From Plantago elongata (taxonomy: Eukaryota; Streptophyta; Magnoliopsida; Lamiales; Plantaginaceae), in NCBI GenBank assembly GCA_036897095.1, contig JAYMSP010000114.1, forward strand, positions 16,562 to 80,561: DNA of 64,000 nt, written 5' to 3'. Every line of letters starts with the position of its first letter. The first letter of the stretch is position 1. Position numbers and translations under genes: made by a program. The notes under the pieces were generated by a model. The model worked only from the letters and a program-made list of their open reading frames with translations. It ran no database searches and was not told the DNA's origin. Positions 50,371 through 62,718 of this stretch are shown piece after piece.

Positions 50371-52289
50371 ATCTCATGGACATATACCACATTCAAACTG
50401 ATTGAATGAGGTGAATTGATTTTTAGTATTAACTAAGAAATCTTGTTAATTGTATTAACTAGCATTAACACACTATTAGTGGATGAATGGTGGTATGTAT
50501 ATCACTACTTTTAATTAGTATGAGTCATTTTGCATAATTTTAAAAATAATATCACGTTGGTATAATGTGTGGGGTTCAAATCATATGAAATTGGACTATT
50601 CAGATGTTAAGTGTCAGTCGATTATTGATGAGTTCGTTCCTCTCTCACCACTGCATTGTGCTTAATCCACAAATAATCATCATAGTTGATATGAAAGTTA
50701 AAGTGCGGATGGGTTACTATTAATACCGACACAATTACGAAAACGATGTCGTAGTTTAATTGTCGAAGCGGGTCCAATATGTGGGCTATATGTGACGGAG
50801 AATGCATGTGAAATAAAATACCGACCATTTTCTCTCGTCAAAATCAGATCAAATCAACAAAACAGAACAAACCAACGCAATAACGCATGCACAGATCGTG
50901 CCAAATTATTGGATCCACATTCTTTCCCTTTCTACCATTTGATTGACGAATCGTCAAACCGAATATACATACCATTTCTTTAAGAATTAATTGAGATAGA
51001 ATTTGAATGGACTTTCTCAATTGAAATTGAATTTTTTATATATAAAATGTTCGATTTGAGTAGGGATGACCACTCCATCAGTACGACAAACACACTATTA
51101 GCGCTAATAGTTCCACTGCTTCTATTTCTCATTAAAGAAAGAAAAGAGAGGAGGTATGCTAGTGCAACACTACTCATATAAGATTTTTTGTATCTAACTT
51201 GCAGCATCATCATGTCATTTTCTATTAAATCATAATAATCCCTATCATCTTTATTGAGGTCATGTAATTATCTAGGTACATAATATCAACTTCATTTTCA
51301 TATTAGAACCACAAGTCCGCAGCGGTCTATTAACTCTAAATGATTGAATTTGTCACGGTTGTACATGGATGAATAGTCCGGTTAAAACCAATTATATCAC
51401 ATCTCACAAGAATTCACGGTCTTTCTGAATAGGCCTTTTATTTAATAGGTAATATAGATGAAGCTACCGCAAAGGCTATCAACTTAAAAATGAAGAGTAA
51501 TTTGACCCGGAGATCACCTATTAAAAAAGAAAACTCAAACAAACACCCTAAATGTACACCTCGCTAGTATTTGTTAAGTACTCATCTCAAACTAAACATT
51601 CGGATGCCGAAATGAGTATTATTCCTTTCTTGAATTCAACTTTTAAAAGTGGAGACTGGAGGTGATCAATGCTTGTGATGAATAAAACACGAGGAAAGTG
51701 CAACATGCAACTTTTTTAGTACAGTAGTACTAATTAGATGCCTTACTTAAACTTTTTTCAAACAGTAACTTTGCAAATTGTTGGAAGTTTCTTATCCATC
51801 AAAAGAAGAATAAAGTCGCAAAGGAATGAGTAGAGAGACAGAGATCCAAATCGAAAGTGTGTCAAGAATCTGAATTTGTGCGTTTTAATATAATAAGAGT
51901 ACATAAGTAGTTTGCTCATTTAAGTTTCATTGTGCCGCATGATTATATTCCTTTCCAGAAAGCAATGTTACAGTAAAGATCATTGTGATTTGTCATCAAG
52001 TTTTTTTTTTCCCTCACTTTGTTCCCATTTCCCTTTTTATCTTCTTGAAATATCCGTCAAGTTAGCCTTTAGGGTTAAGAAGATAAATGAAATTGTTTGA
52101 AGGGCAATGGGGACAATCTTTTTTGGACATGAATAATAATATTACGGTCGTTTTGAACTATTATTAGCATCACGATTTGAATATTTAATAATTTTAAAAT
52201 TTAATCTCATCCTTTCATTTTTTATTAATATAATAAGGCATCGCATTGTCGCATAAACACGTCGCACTACATCACATAATATTTAAAAT
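50371..52289. other. intergenic DNA, nothing recognised
   Basis: AT-rich, no supported gene, RNA or transposon end. Confidence 0.4.
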
Positions 52290-52730
52290 TTTATTTGAGT
52301 CAATTAACTACACACCCTTTATCTTTTAAACTTAACAAATATACCCAAAATAATTCAAAATCAACCTCATATAAGTTAAAATTACACAAAATACCATTCA
52401 TTATTTTTCAAAAAAATAAAAAAAATAAATAAATTAAGGATTATTGGAGCTCCGGTGGCAGAAGCCTCCGGCTTAGCTGAGCTTCCAGATCTGGAAGCTC
52501 AGGCGGCCATGGCGGAACTCCGCCATGGCTTCCTCCTCGAGCTTCCACAGCTCGATTTTTAATATTTAAAAAAATCGTCGGAACTCCGGTGACTGTGGTG
52601 GCGCCAACGCCGATGTAATGGAAGAAGTGTGGGAGGAGGAAGAGGTGGTGGTAGATTTTGAAGAAGGACTCATTTTGGGTTTAATACATAATTTGACTAC
52701 TGAAGAGGGTATGATTTTGTAAATCTATGC
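52290..52730. mobile_element. inverted-repeat element with GC-rich palindromic core
   Basis: Arms at 52308-52350 (accctttatcttttaaac ... acccaaaat) and 52670-52711 (minus strand accctcttcagtagtcaaat ... acccaaaat) are diverged inverted copies. Between them, 52447-52620 is strongly GC-enriched and carries a perfect 22-base palindrome (52479-52500) and a second hairpin (52506-52529, built on gccatggcgga). It resembles the element at 38.0-38.7 kb in style. No target duplication was resolved. Confidence 0.4.
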
Positions 52731-53300
52731 GGTTTTATATTTTTAAAATTATTTAAGTTATTTAATTACAAAGTTAAAAATCAATTTTTATTATTAAAAT
52801 ATGTTACTTGTCCTATTTTTAAATTGTGTATTATTACAGTGCGAGATATTATTAAATTTATCCAACAACATCTTTCTTCATGTAGTTTTGTTGTGAGAAA
52901 AGAATGGTTGTTTGACAAGTTACTTTTACCTATACATACAAGATGGATGATGGACCCAATCAACTAATTTACTGAAAGAAAAAGGTGACTGTCGAAATGG
53001 TATATAGTACTTCTGCTAGTTCACGAGGTAAACCAAATTTTGAGATGTGTCATGGATTAAATTATTGCAATAGTACTTTTTAACTTAATCGACCACAACT
53101 TCATCGCATCTCTTTGGATATGTTTGATAGCATCAAATCAACCTTAAAACACTTAAATAATCTTTAGAAACTCATCACTTAATTCTTCAACACATCAATT
53201 TACTCTTACATCTATACTGATAGATATGTTCAAACCAAGTGATATATCACAATTCTAAATTAATGCTGATTATATTCCAATAAATTTGAAACTCGTAATC
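52731..53300. other. intergenic DNA, nothing recognised
   Basis: AT-rich spacer between two transposon-derived segments. No gene signal. Confidence 0.4.
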
Positions 53301-53308
53301 CTTAGGAT

Positions 53309-53735
53309 CAGGGACGAAGTTATGATTTTTTTCAATCTGTGCTCGAGCACAATATTAAATTATTAAAATAATAATAATTTCTCTTCTAATCTCGTAACAC
53401 TTAATACTTAAAAAAAATAAAAACTTAAAGTATATTTTTACATTTTGAAAGGTACTACAAAACTCATACATTACCAAACAAAACTACTACACAACTAGAA
53501 ATAATAATCAATATCATTCGTATATAAATTACACATTTTACAGTTAAAAAAATTCATTTTATTTCTTATATTTTACATATGTAAGGTTTTAATGTTTTTA
53601 ATTTTTATGGAAAATGACATATCCATACACTTAAATATTAAATAAAAAATGAAAATTAAAATATACATAAAAAGGAAATTTTGCCGAAATCAACTCGTGC
53701 CGAGCACGGGTCTAAGCCATGGGCGGCTTCCCCTG
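53309..53735. mobile_element. non-autonomous hAT (Tip100-like) element
   Basis: The left end CAGGGACGAAGTTATG and the right end, minus strand CAGGGGAAGCCGCCC, are inverted hAT-type termini. Further in, gtgctcgagcac and ccgtgctcgg pair as well. An exact 8-bp duplication, cttaggat, lies at 53301-53308 and 53736-53743. It is 427 bp and carries no transposase. Confidence 0.85.
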
Positions 53736-53743
53736 CTTAGGAT

Positions 53744-54805
53744 ATTACTTCGATGGCCATATGGAACAATTATTCCATCTACTGCACCAATCAAACACAT
53801 GTATCTTTCATATTTTCACTATATATGTGATTGTAATATCCAGGTGAACTGGATTATAAACTGCCTTGTGCATACAAAAATTAAAAAAGAAATTAAATAG
53901 AGGTATTTATTATTATTATTAATGAAAAGGTAAAAAAAAGTTTACAAATATTTTACCAAATATATATACTAGAATGAAATAAAAATAAAATTATAGCAAT
54001 TTGAGTACTGCAAAAATGTAAAAATTAAAACAAAATACACAAAAAAGGGTGCACTACCTCATCACACCACCACCTCGCCCTGGTAATACTCAGTATTCAC
54101 TGACCGGATTCTCACCACTTGCAAACGGCAAATTCATGTTAAGTTGTGTGATCTTTTAACTAAAAATCACTTCAGTTCAGTCAAATTCGATTTAATTATA
54201 ATCTATACTTCAGCAGTTCAGTTCAATTCTATTTAATTCAGTTCAGTAAATTTTAGTTGACGAAAACACCCTTCTAACGTGAAAGCTAACTTGGTATAGT
54301 GGCTCTCTTGTCTCTAGGTTGTAATTTAGACAACGTATTACGTAAGCAAAACTCAAAGTCTCCAACCATTAAGAAATTAATGAGCTAAGATGCAGGATTA
54401 GTTTACAACTTGCTCTATAAAGGTGACAGTAAGCTGCTGCATGTATCGGGAAGTTACGACTTTTGACCCATTGGGTGATCTCCTTAGACAAAAGCATCAT
54501 ATTTGACCAAATACTTGAATTTTACTTTAAATTGAATGTATATACACCATAGAGCATCTTGAATCAGTCCCATTTTGACCAACTTACTACATACTAGTTG
54601 GAAAATGTTCTTTTATGACTTCAAAAACCAACCCTATTAATTCCACATATGAAACTGACCTGCATGCATGTTTGATTTTCTCAAGTAAAGTCTTGTGCAG
54701 TTTTCAAGTAAACACACAAGAAGCATACCTTTGCAGTCGAGAAACTGGGACATATATATATAAGCTTGCAGTCAGTGTAAACGGTATACATAAATTCGGA
54801 GTCCT
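53744..54805. other. intergenic DNA, nothing recognised
   Basis: AT-rich spacer. A weak tRNA/SINE-like phrase, cttggtatagtggc, near 54291 has no matching B box, so it is not called. Confidence 0.4.
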
Positions 54806-54917
54806 GTTTGTTATACCGCTGGAGCTGCTTTTTCCCACTCAAATTGAATATTTTATACATAAAATTTTTAATTTAAATTGAAAACGGCCACTCAAATTTT
54901 ATACCAATCAGTCCCTA
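54806..54917 (+). repeat. dispersed ~110-bp repeat, copy 2
   Basis: Matches the copies at 50256 and 55847: ttataccgctgg..., tcaaattgaatatttta, aatttaaattgaaaa and ataccaatcagtccct. Confidence 0.65.
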
Positions 54918-55846
54918 ATACTTGATGAGTATATACTCATATATTTTGATTCGTGATGCTTAATGCATAGGTTTCTTTGAAGCCAAATTGTATTACTCCT
55001 CACTTTTGATGCATGACATTTTGTTTGAAACTATTGAAAGAATAACATGACTTTTCTTGCGATTCTAGCTCTACAGAATATTATCATCCATAGCAATGTA
55101 ATTTGTTGAAGTCGTGGTCAAGTCTATTAAATTGCCCTTAATTGGAAAACAACATTAACACCAACATTTTTGTCTTAATAAGGACTTAACTAAATCAAAG
55201 GTTGATTTTAATTAGACAGCACGGAATTCGCTTGGAAAACATTCAATAAGTACAAAGTTCAGACCAGTATACAATTAACCGTTAGAGTTTGGACTAACCT
55301 TAATGATATTCATTCAAATTAACCTGGACAGATTAATCACAAAATTTATTATTTCATTTGACTTTCCTTCACTTACCATAGTATATAAAATTTTAAAAAT
55401 CTTATATTTATGCACAATTTACACTTTACATTATAAACTCCCTTAAAATGATTCTACATACAATACATGGTAAGATATTAATTATTCTTATAATGTATTA
55501 AAAGAAATTACTCCCTCCGTCCAATACCAGTTATAAATTATAATTGTTGAGTTCTTTTCTACAGTAGAAAACTTAACGAATACCTCAAATATATTACTAC
55601 TACATAATGAATGGGGTAGAATTCGTAAAATCCAACTTCATTACACTCTTCTTCAAATCTACCCCGCGTGCAATTGTAAAAATATTATGTAAACAACTTT
55701 AATTACAAATTGCCTAACTACATATTAAAATCAAATTTTCAGCTTGAATTTTAGAATCAATAAATTTCGTTAACTTTGGAATGAAGAATTTAAAACTATT
55801 AAATTGATCATTCCTGAATAAAGGAAATAAAAATAAAGATTAAAGG
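54918..55846. other. intergenic DNA with a lone Stowaway-like terminus
   Basis: No gene. ttactccctccgtccaatacc at 55509 is a textbook Stowaway left end, but no matching right end lies within 600 bases, so it is probably a truncated copy. Confidence 0.4.
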
Positions 55847-55950
55847 GTTGTTTTTTATACAGCTGAAGTGGTCATATCCAATTCAAATCGAATATTTAAT
55901 AAAAAATTTCAATTTAAATTGAAAATACCAACAAAATTATATCCAGGGGA
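55847..55950 (+). repeat. dispersed ~110-bp repeat, copy 3
   Basis: Third copy (tatacagctg..., tcaaatcgaatattta, aatttaaattgaaaa, ttatatccaggg), about 300 bases upstream of the kinase gene. Confidence 0.6.
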
Positions 55951-56243
55951 AAATAAAATTGTAATCTGGCATTAATGGTGGCTGGCTGTTGAGTCGGATA
56001 AAATAATCTCGAGAGTCCCTAAAACCGAAAGGACAATAATGAAAGTGATTCGTCATATTTCTCCTACTTCGATGCAACTGAGAGACAACAAAACACACAG
56101 GCAAGAATAAACTACTACTACTACATCACACCATTAAAAATCTCCATACACACAACACAAACAACTAACTCTCCATACATACACATTCACAGAAAATCTC
56201 TATTGTTCTTGTTTCTCTCTCTAAGCAGCGTCACTCCGGCGTA

Positions 56244-59219
56244 ATGAGGCTAGATTGTGGCGCGGCGGAGGAGGGGGAATGCTACGGCGGCGGTGCGGTG
56301 GTTGTTGTCGGAGTGAGGTTGGATACCCGGAGCAAGGAGCTGCTCACATGGGCGCTTGTGAAGGTTGCGCAGACTGGCGATCGTGTCATTGCTTTACATA
56401 TACTGGATCCGAATGCCGGTTAGTGATTTTGCTCAGTTGATTTGGGGATTTTGCATTTTTTTAGTTTTGGCAATTGCATTGTTTGCTACTTCCGGTTTGC
56501 AATTTCGTGTTTAGTGAACTGGATTGGGGATTAGAAGTTGACAGTAAATTTTTCATTCATTTTTGTGTTGTGTGAAGATCAATCGACTTTGATTTCGTTG
56601 GTGAAGACGTTTGATTCGGTGTTGGCTGCTTATGAAGGCTTTTGTCATCTCAAGCAGGTTTTGCTCACTTTCTATGAACAGACTGAAATTATGTTATGGT
56701 TAAAAATGGACCTTCTAATTGAATGCTAATATTATGGTTGTTGTAGATTGATCTGAAGCTGGAGGTGCGTAGAGGATCGCCGGTTCGGAAAGTGCTTTTA
56801 CGGGAGGCGAAATCGAGTAGTTGTACAAGTTTAATTATTGGTGCATCAGAAGTTCACCATAGAATTAGATCAAGGATATCAGTTGCAAAGTATTGTGCGA
56901 AGAATCTGGAGAATGTGTCAGTTATGTGTGTTGATAATGGTAAGGTTGTGTACCAAAGAGATTCATCTTCGGGGTGTGGAAAGCCTGAGGTGATGGAATC
57001 GAGATCGAAAAGGAGGGAAGTGTTGCCGAAATGTCCTCTGGGTTTACCTTCGTCGGAAGTTTTATCATCAGCAGACGGTGGGAACGAGAGTAATTTAATG
57101 GCTCTGGTACCGGTGAAAACTAAACAAATGCCTGAATCGAAACCGGGATGGTCGTTCTTACGGAGGGTGTTTTTGCGTGCGCAAAGAACATCTAGAACTC
57201 CGAATAATAAGAAATCATCTGTTGTGCAATGGATTATGAGACTGCCGAGTCGACAATCTGTTGCATCTATTTATCCTGATCAGAAGCAGTTTGGCGTATC
57301 TGATGGTCATTTAGAGTCGGACCAAGAGAATGGTGCTATTGTTCCATATGTAGCTGAACCCGATTCTTGTTCGTCTAAGATTATCTCGGAAGAACTGAAA
57401 GGTATCTTGGAGAAGTACTGCACATCATGCCGACTCTTTCGCTATCAGGAACTCCTCATGGCAACAAATAATTTTATTTCTGGTCAGTAATATTTAGCTT
57501 TGTAATCTCATTTTTTAATAGCCTATTACATATTTTCGGAGTTCTCATTTATTACTTTTTATGTTCCCAGAAAATTTAATTGGGAAAGGTGGAAGCAGCA
57601 GAGTCTATAAAGGTTCCCTACCAGGTGGGGAACAATTAGCTGTGAAAGTTCTTAATCCATCCGAAGAAATGCTGAAACATTTTGTTTCAGAAATTGAGAT
57701 AATTACATCTCTGCATCACAAAAACTTGATATCTGTAGTCGGCTTCTGTTATGAGGAAGACCGGTTACTTTTGGTTTATAATCTTCTGTCAAGAGGAAGC
57801 CTTGAAGAGAATCTTCATGGTATGCTGCTATGGCCTGCCGCTGATAGGTTAGTCTGTTTTAAGAACACAAGAATGTATGTCGCTTAATTGTCTTTTTTTA
57901 ATCAGGTACACGGGAGCCTGGGAGTTCATTTGCTTGGGAGCAGAGATATAAGGTTGCTTTGGGTGTTGCCGAGGCACTGGTCCATCTGCATAATGCCCCT
58001 GAACCAATCATTCATAGAGATGTAAAATCATCAAATGTGCTTCTTGCAGATGATTTTGAGCCACAGGTACATTGGATAGACCATAAATTTGTCCTTGTGT
58101 TCTACTAATAATTTTACGTGCCAGTATTCATACTAACTCAATTACTCTCAATTTGGCCTTGAAGCTATCCGACTTTGGATTGGCCACATGGGCGTCCAGT
58201 TCTTCGTTCCACATAGATACTTCTGATGTTGCTGGAACATTTGGGTGAGTTTATACGTCATACAATTATTCCGACCTCTAGCCATTACTTGGTAATTGGT
58301 GCATTTCACTTATAATTCTTCTCCAATTACAGATACTTGGCTCCGGAGTATTTCATGCATGGGAAAGTGAATCAAAAAATTGATGTCTATGCATATGGTG
58401 TTGTACTTCTAGAGCTTTTGTCTGGTAGAAAACCAATCAACGACGGGCCAAACGGTCAAGAAAGCTTGGTCATGTGGGTGAGTATCTAAATTTTAGGGCT
58501 GCAAATGCAAGCCATCAGTTGCTTCTGGTTATCCATATTCATGTCTACTTGGTTCAGAAGATGCATTTGTTTCCTCCAAATCTTTCCATACTCCATGCAA
58601 ATTTTCTCTGCACCAATATTTCCTAATGTAACTTCTGTATCTTTTCAGGCAGAACATGTTCTCAAGGAAGGAGATTTTTCAATACTGCAAGACCCTGACT
58701 TGGTTAATTTTTGTAACCAAGATCAATTTGAGAGAATGGCCTTAGCTGCAACTCTTTGTATCAGACATATGCCACAATCTCGCCCTGACATTGATACTGT
58801 AAGCATTTTTCATTACCTAAGCAGCACGTCATGTAATTTCATAAGCATGGCTAGATAGAGTTTTGGCGTAAATGTTTCAGTTGGGGTACCTTTTGGTTTA
58901 CATGGATGTGTGATATTCTAAATTTCACTAACTAGTACTGTTACATTTTAGACTTGTGTCTGACTGTTAATTCTAATTCAAACAGGTCCTCAAACTACTT
59001 CAAAATGATCCAGAGGTGATAGAATGGGCAAGGCATGAAACTAGTACATCCGATGATGGCTTAGGCGGTGAACAATCCACATTAAACATACAATCTTTCA
59101 TCAATCTTGCATTGAATGACGTGGAAGAGGATTCAGCTTCTGTAAGCAGCTCAGAACCGAACATTTCAGTGGAGGATTACTTGAATGGTAGATGGAGCCG
59201 TTCATCAAGTTTCGATTAA
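56244..59219 (+). CDS. USP-domain receptor-like cytoplasmic kinase
   Basis: Exons: 56244-56418, 56578-56657, 56747-57482, 57571-57819, 57906-58066, 58165-58244, 58333-58477, 58649-58798 and 58986-59219, all GT-AG, closing to 669 aa. Residues about 18-145 form a universal-stress-protein (Rossmann-like) domain: [24 protein letters not shown], then [18 protein letters not shown] low-complexity linker follows to about 310. The Ser/Thr kinase domain has [12 protein letters not shown] (334-345), catalytic Lys356 in [16 protein letters not shown] (Asp452), LSDFGLA (Asp470) and GYLAPEYF; every catalytic residue is present. There is no signal peptide or membrane span, so it should be cytosolic or membrane-peripheral. 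The layout matches the Arabidopsis group that includes At5g63940 and At2g16750. Substrates are unknown. The HRD Arg suggests activation-loop phosphorylation. Confidence 0.93.
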
Positions 59220-61480
59220 TTTATAGTTGATGATTTGCCTAGATCATCTAATTTAAGTGTGTACATGCATTACGAAGCATTTGTTTTGCCTTTTGTTAGG
59301 GTCTTGGATGTGAGGAATTGTATCGTTCTGACCTCCTCCACGACTAAATTTTCCAGTCTTAAGAGGAGATGTCTCGGTGTATTTCAGTTCTAGGGTGTTG
59401 GAGTTGGTATTATTATTTCTAGATGCTTCTTTCATGTAGCAAGAATTGCTGCTGGAGCGTGTTGTAGTGTTCTATGAAAAGGAATTGATATATCTCATGT
59501 TTCATATTGAACTAGTAGTCCTTTTCATGAAACTGGTGGTTAGCACAAAGAGTAGTTTAAATGATAATGGTAGTGGTTACTGGTCTTTTTCTTCACCATA
59601 AATTCTTCAATATGGAATCTGATTCCAAGAGACCAATCTTTGTCTGAAGTACCTAAAAGTGTGCCCATATTTGGACAATTTGACTTCTTTCTTCTTGTTT
59701 TTATTTCTGTAAGACTGGAATATGGACCCCAAAATTTATTTTTCATAATTTGTATTTGATCGGTTTTTAATTACTTATTTGTTGGACCTTGTCTATGTTT
59801 GTTTCGACTAGTATAAATCCAAGTTATTGGGATCTTGCATATGTTTCTTTTAATTCTTAAAATATATTTGGAACTGGAATATGGACACCAAAAAACTTGT
59901 TACAATTTATTCTAGCTTGAATTCAATTTAAGCTTGTTTCTTTTTTTTTTTTTTCTTTCTGAATCTGTGAAAACAAAATGTGGTTACTGAGTCCTTTTCT
60001 TCATGATGTTTTATTTTCTTTTGGAGTCGGATTCAACAATACCGACACTCTAATTTTCTGGTTAGGAATCAGGATCAACAACATCATGACACAGACGTTT
60101 CAATTGTATTTGAATAAGATATACTCCATTTGTCCATTAAAACCAACTTAGTTTGACCTTTTGATTTACATTCAATAAAATTAGATGATAAAAAATTTCG
60201 ATCCTAAGTATTATTATATAAAAAATATTGTTTAAAACGTTATATGTCAATCCACTAGTTTCCTTTCGAATTTGTATTATTAAGTTATCTGCATTTTAGT
60301 TGTACGTCTACTCACATCCACACTTGTACGTCTTCGTAAGCATCTCTATAGTCAACAACTCAACATTTTTGGAGATGTCTCGCTATTTATACTTCACCCT
60401 TCCTAAATTTTGATTTCAAAATTCAAACCCTACATTTTAACTTTTTTGTTATCACATATATATGTGAACTACTTTGAAATAAATTAAAATCTCACGGTAA
60501 AATATATCTTTCAATCCGATCTTATAGAATATTTTGCAATGCAAGTAATTAATTTTGCAGAAGGCGACATGATATCGTCGTGTAGAAATTGCTTCAATTG
60601 TAGTTATAGGTTTGAAGATCCAAAATTTGCCACGATGCCAATATATTCCGAGACTTATTATAATGGAATGATGATAAGATATGTGAAAGTTTAATAAATT
60701 GCCAGAGGTAGAGAAGTCCAATTATTGGACTGGGTAGTTTATTAGAGTTCGGGGAACTGAAGTACGTAGTTATAATTGTCATGATTGGTCAACTCAATGA
60801 TCGGGTACAGAAAGAGCGTGCAAACTTTGGGCAAATATTTATTGGAACAAATCTTTGATTCCACAATGCTAGCGAAGTTATGCTCTTGCCTATGATGAGA
60901 AAATTGTAGTTTACTTATATGCGTTTTGAGAAAATTGTAGTTTACTTATATGCGTTTTGATTAAATTGTATGGTCAATTTAGTCAGGATTTTAGATATTG
61001 TTAGATCAGTTCATATCGTATTTTAATTATATACTTGATGGTGTTCACCTAATCGGAACCCAAAATCTGATCCAATGTGATCCGACATTTGCACTTCGAC
61101 CCTCTTAATGATTTTGTGTCCGATGAAATCTAGTGAGTATCACATTATTCGATTCAATCTGCAAAAATAAATGACTACATAAATATCATTGATAATAAAT
61201 AGAGGTGCACAATTAATCGGAGATGAACCGATCTGATCCGATCCCTTTGAACTAACATCCACAGAACCTTATGAGGTAAAACATCATCCGTGATCTAAAC
61301 CATTTTAAATTCTAAGCATATCGAATTACAAATAAATATCTATAAATTCGGACGAGTAATTAGTAGTGACTACAAAAGTAACCAATTTTCTGTAGCCCAA
61401 TATTAACTTAACCCAGCAAATATCACTTCACATTTTCGGGACAACCCAATACGAATGTAGCCCAAGAAATATATTATAAG
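59220..61480. other. kinase 3' UTR and intergenic DNA
   Basis: About 300 bases of likely 3' UTR, then AT-rich DNA with a run of 15 T near 59940. tactccatttgtccatt at 60122 is an isolated Stowaway-like end without a partner. No gene seen. Confidence 0.4.
60896..60960 (+). repeat. 31-bp unit repeated twice in tandem
   Basis: tgagaaaattgtagtttact continuing to tatatgcgttt occurs twice in immediate succession with no differences, so the duplication is recent. Confidence 0.9.
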
Positions 61481-62340
61481 ACCTACTTCTAATTCTACCA
61501 TGGGCTCTCTCCCTAATTTGGCTTGGATTGAGAATTTCAGTTCGAAACAAGTCAACATCGGCTCAATCCTCAAGGCAATAAAGTTAATTCACGATTACTC
61601 ACTATATGTCCAGGAAATCCGCGAATGGAGCGCGGGGTGCGAATTATTTTACCCTAGCCCAATCCTCAAGGCAATAAAAAAGCCTAACATCGGCTCTTCT
61701 TCAGATCAGCTTCTTCTCCGTCTTCCTCCACCTGCCGGTTACCGGACTACCTCCTTCTGCTCAATCTTTTCAGGGTTGATCATTTTGTCACTCTTCGTTT
61801 ACTTTTTTTTAGCTTAAATCTATTTTTTTCCTTAGCTTTTCACCCTGTCGAGTTTAATCCCATTTTTAACTGCTGTGAATGTGAAATAGTGATCTAAGAA
61901 CTGCAGTTCATCAGATAGATAATGTAGCTCCGATTTATTTGCTTTTTCAATTTTGTTGCTGAATTTGCAATGTTTTGAGATTTACTCCACTGTGTTCAGA
62001 TGATATGCAATTGCAATGCTTTTTCCTCTCTTGTTGCCTAATTTATGAATCTGTTGAGGAGTTTATAGCTGGTTTAGTAATGGAAGTGAAAGGATATGTA
62101 TTGGTGAATTAATGCAAGTTCGATGTTTTAGATGAGATGAAATTATATCAATAGGCCTAACCTTTTTTCTAGATGCTACTATTGCAGCCAAGTGCTGATG
62201 CCACTTTTTGAAAGTTTGTGAACATTGAATTATTAGCATTGTAGATGCATAATCCAGAATTTATGATGGTGTTATGTAGGACGGATGAATTGATCGGTTG
62301 TTGGTTATTATTCCGTTATCTTTGAAGTGTAAGCGTAGAA
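61481..62340 (+). other. leader exon and 5' UTR intron of the small membrane protein gene
   Basis: The CT-rich segment 61690-61772, ending cttttcagg|gttgatc, looks like a leader exon and donor. tgttatgtag|gacgg at 62279 is a matching acceptor, leaving about 60 bases of leader before the ATG at 62341. An open frame over 61500-61817 crosses this donor and includes a 19-base direct repeat (61564 and 61660); I read it as leader, not protein. Exact ends are inferred. Confidence 0.4.
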
Positions 62341-62718
62341 ATGGCAACTCAGTCCAAAGTGGAAGAGAATAATATTATTCCGACATCTGATAGTAACCAA
62401 GGAGCACCCACCGTAGCCGTCAGTTGGTCTGCAAAGGTAGCAGAGCGCTATGGGATGATAAAGACACATGCTGAGACTTATCCTTTTGTTTGGTGTTCTT
62501 ATATACTAGCTTATGGTGCAGTTGGGTCGATGGTTGCATATAAGTGGAGAGCGCTCAGGAAAGCTGAGACCAGAGTTCAAATACTTCAAGAAAGACTGCG
62601 TAAAAGGTATGAAGCTGAAGAACAACTGCTCAAGAACTCTGCTACTGATGCAGACAAAGCAGCATGCTCTGCTTCATCATCGACGAACAAGCCATCTCCA
62701 TCTGCTGATGGAGTTTGA
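62341..62718 (+). CDS. small single-pass membrane protein with coiled coil, function unknown
   Basis: A single-exon frame of 125 aa beginning MATQSKVEENN. Residues 1-28 are polar. At 29-46 lies an amphipathic stretch (WSAKVAERYGMIKTHAETYP). A hydrophobic span, FVWCSYILAYGAVGSMVAY, occupies about 49-67. A heavily charged, helical, likely coiled-coil segment (WRALRKAETRVQ, LQERLRKRYEAEEQLL) covers 69-98, and the tail is Ser/Ala/Lys-rich. Basic residues right after the span suggest a fixed topology. I recall similar short unnamed plant proteins but no function; mitochondrial or ER membrane location is a guess. The frame's length, start context (gtagaaATGGC) and amino-acid use support a real gene. 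Confidence 0.75.
   Translation: MATQSKVEENNIIPTSDSNQGAPTVAVSWSAKVAERYGMIKTHAETYPFVWCSYILAYGAVGSMVAYKWRALRKAETRVQILQERLRKRYEAEEQLLKNSATDADKAACSASSSTNKPSPSADGV

Noticed and set aside
55509-55530. full Stowaway MITE
   Set aside because: The left terminus is perfect but no complementary terminus follows within 600 bases. Treated as a truncated end.
56538-56729. separate small gene inside the kinase locus
   Set aside because: It is kinase exon 2 plus intron read-through. The exon joins its neighbours in phase to complete the USP domain.
61500-61817. 105-codon open frame upstream of the small membrane protein
   Set aside because: It spans a likely splice donor near 61773, has no domain and ends in low-complexity sequence. 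It is better read as leader DNA.
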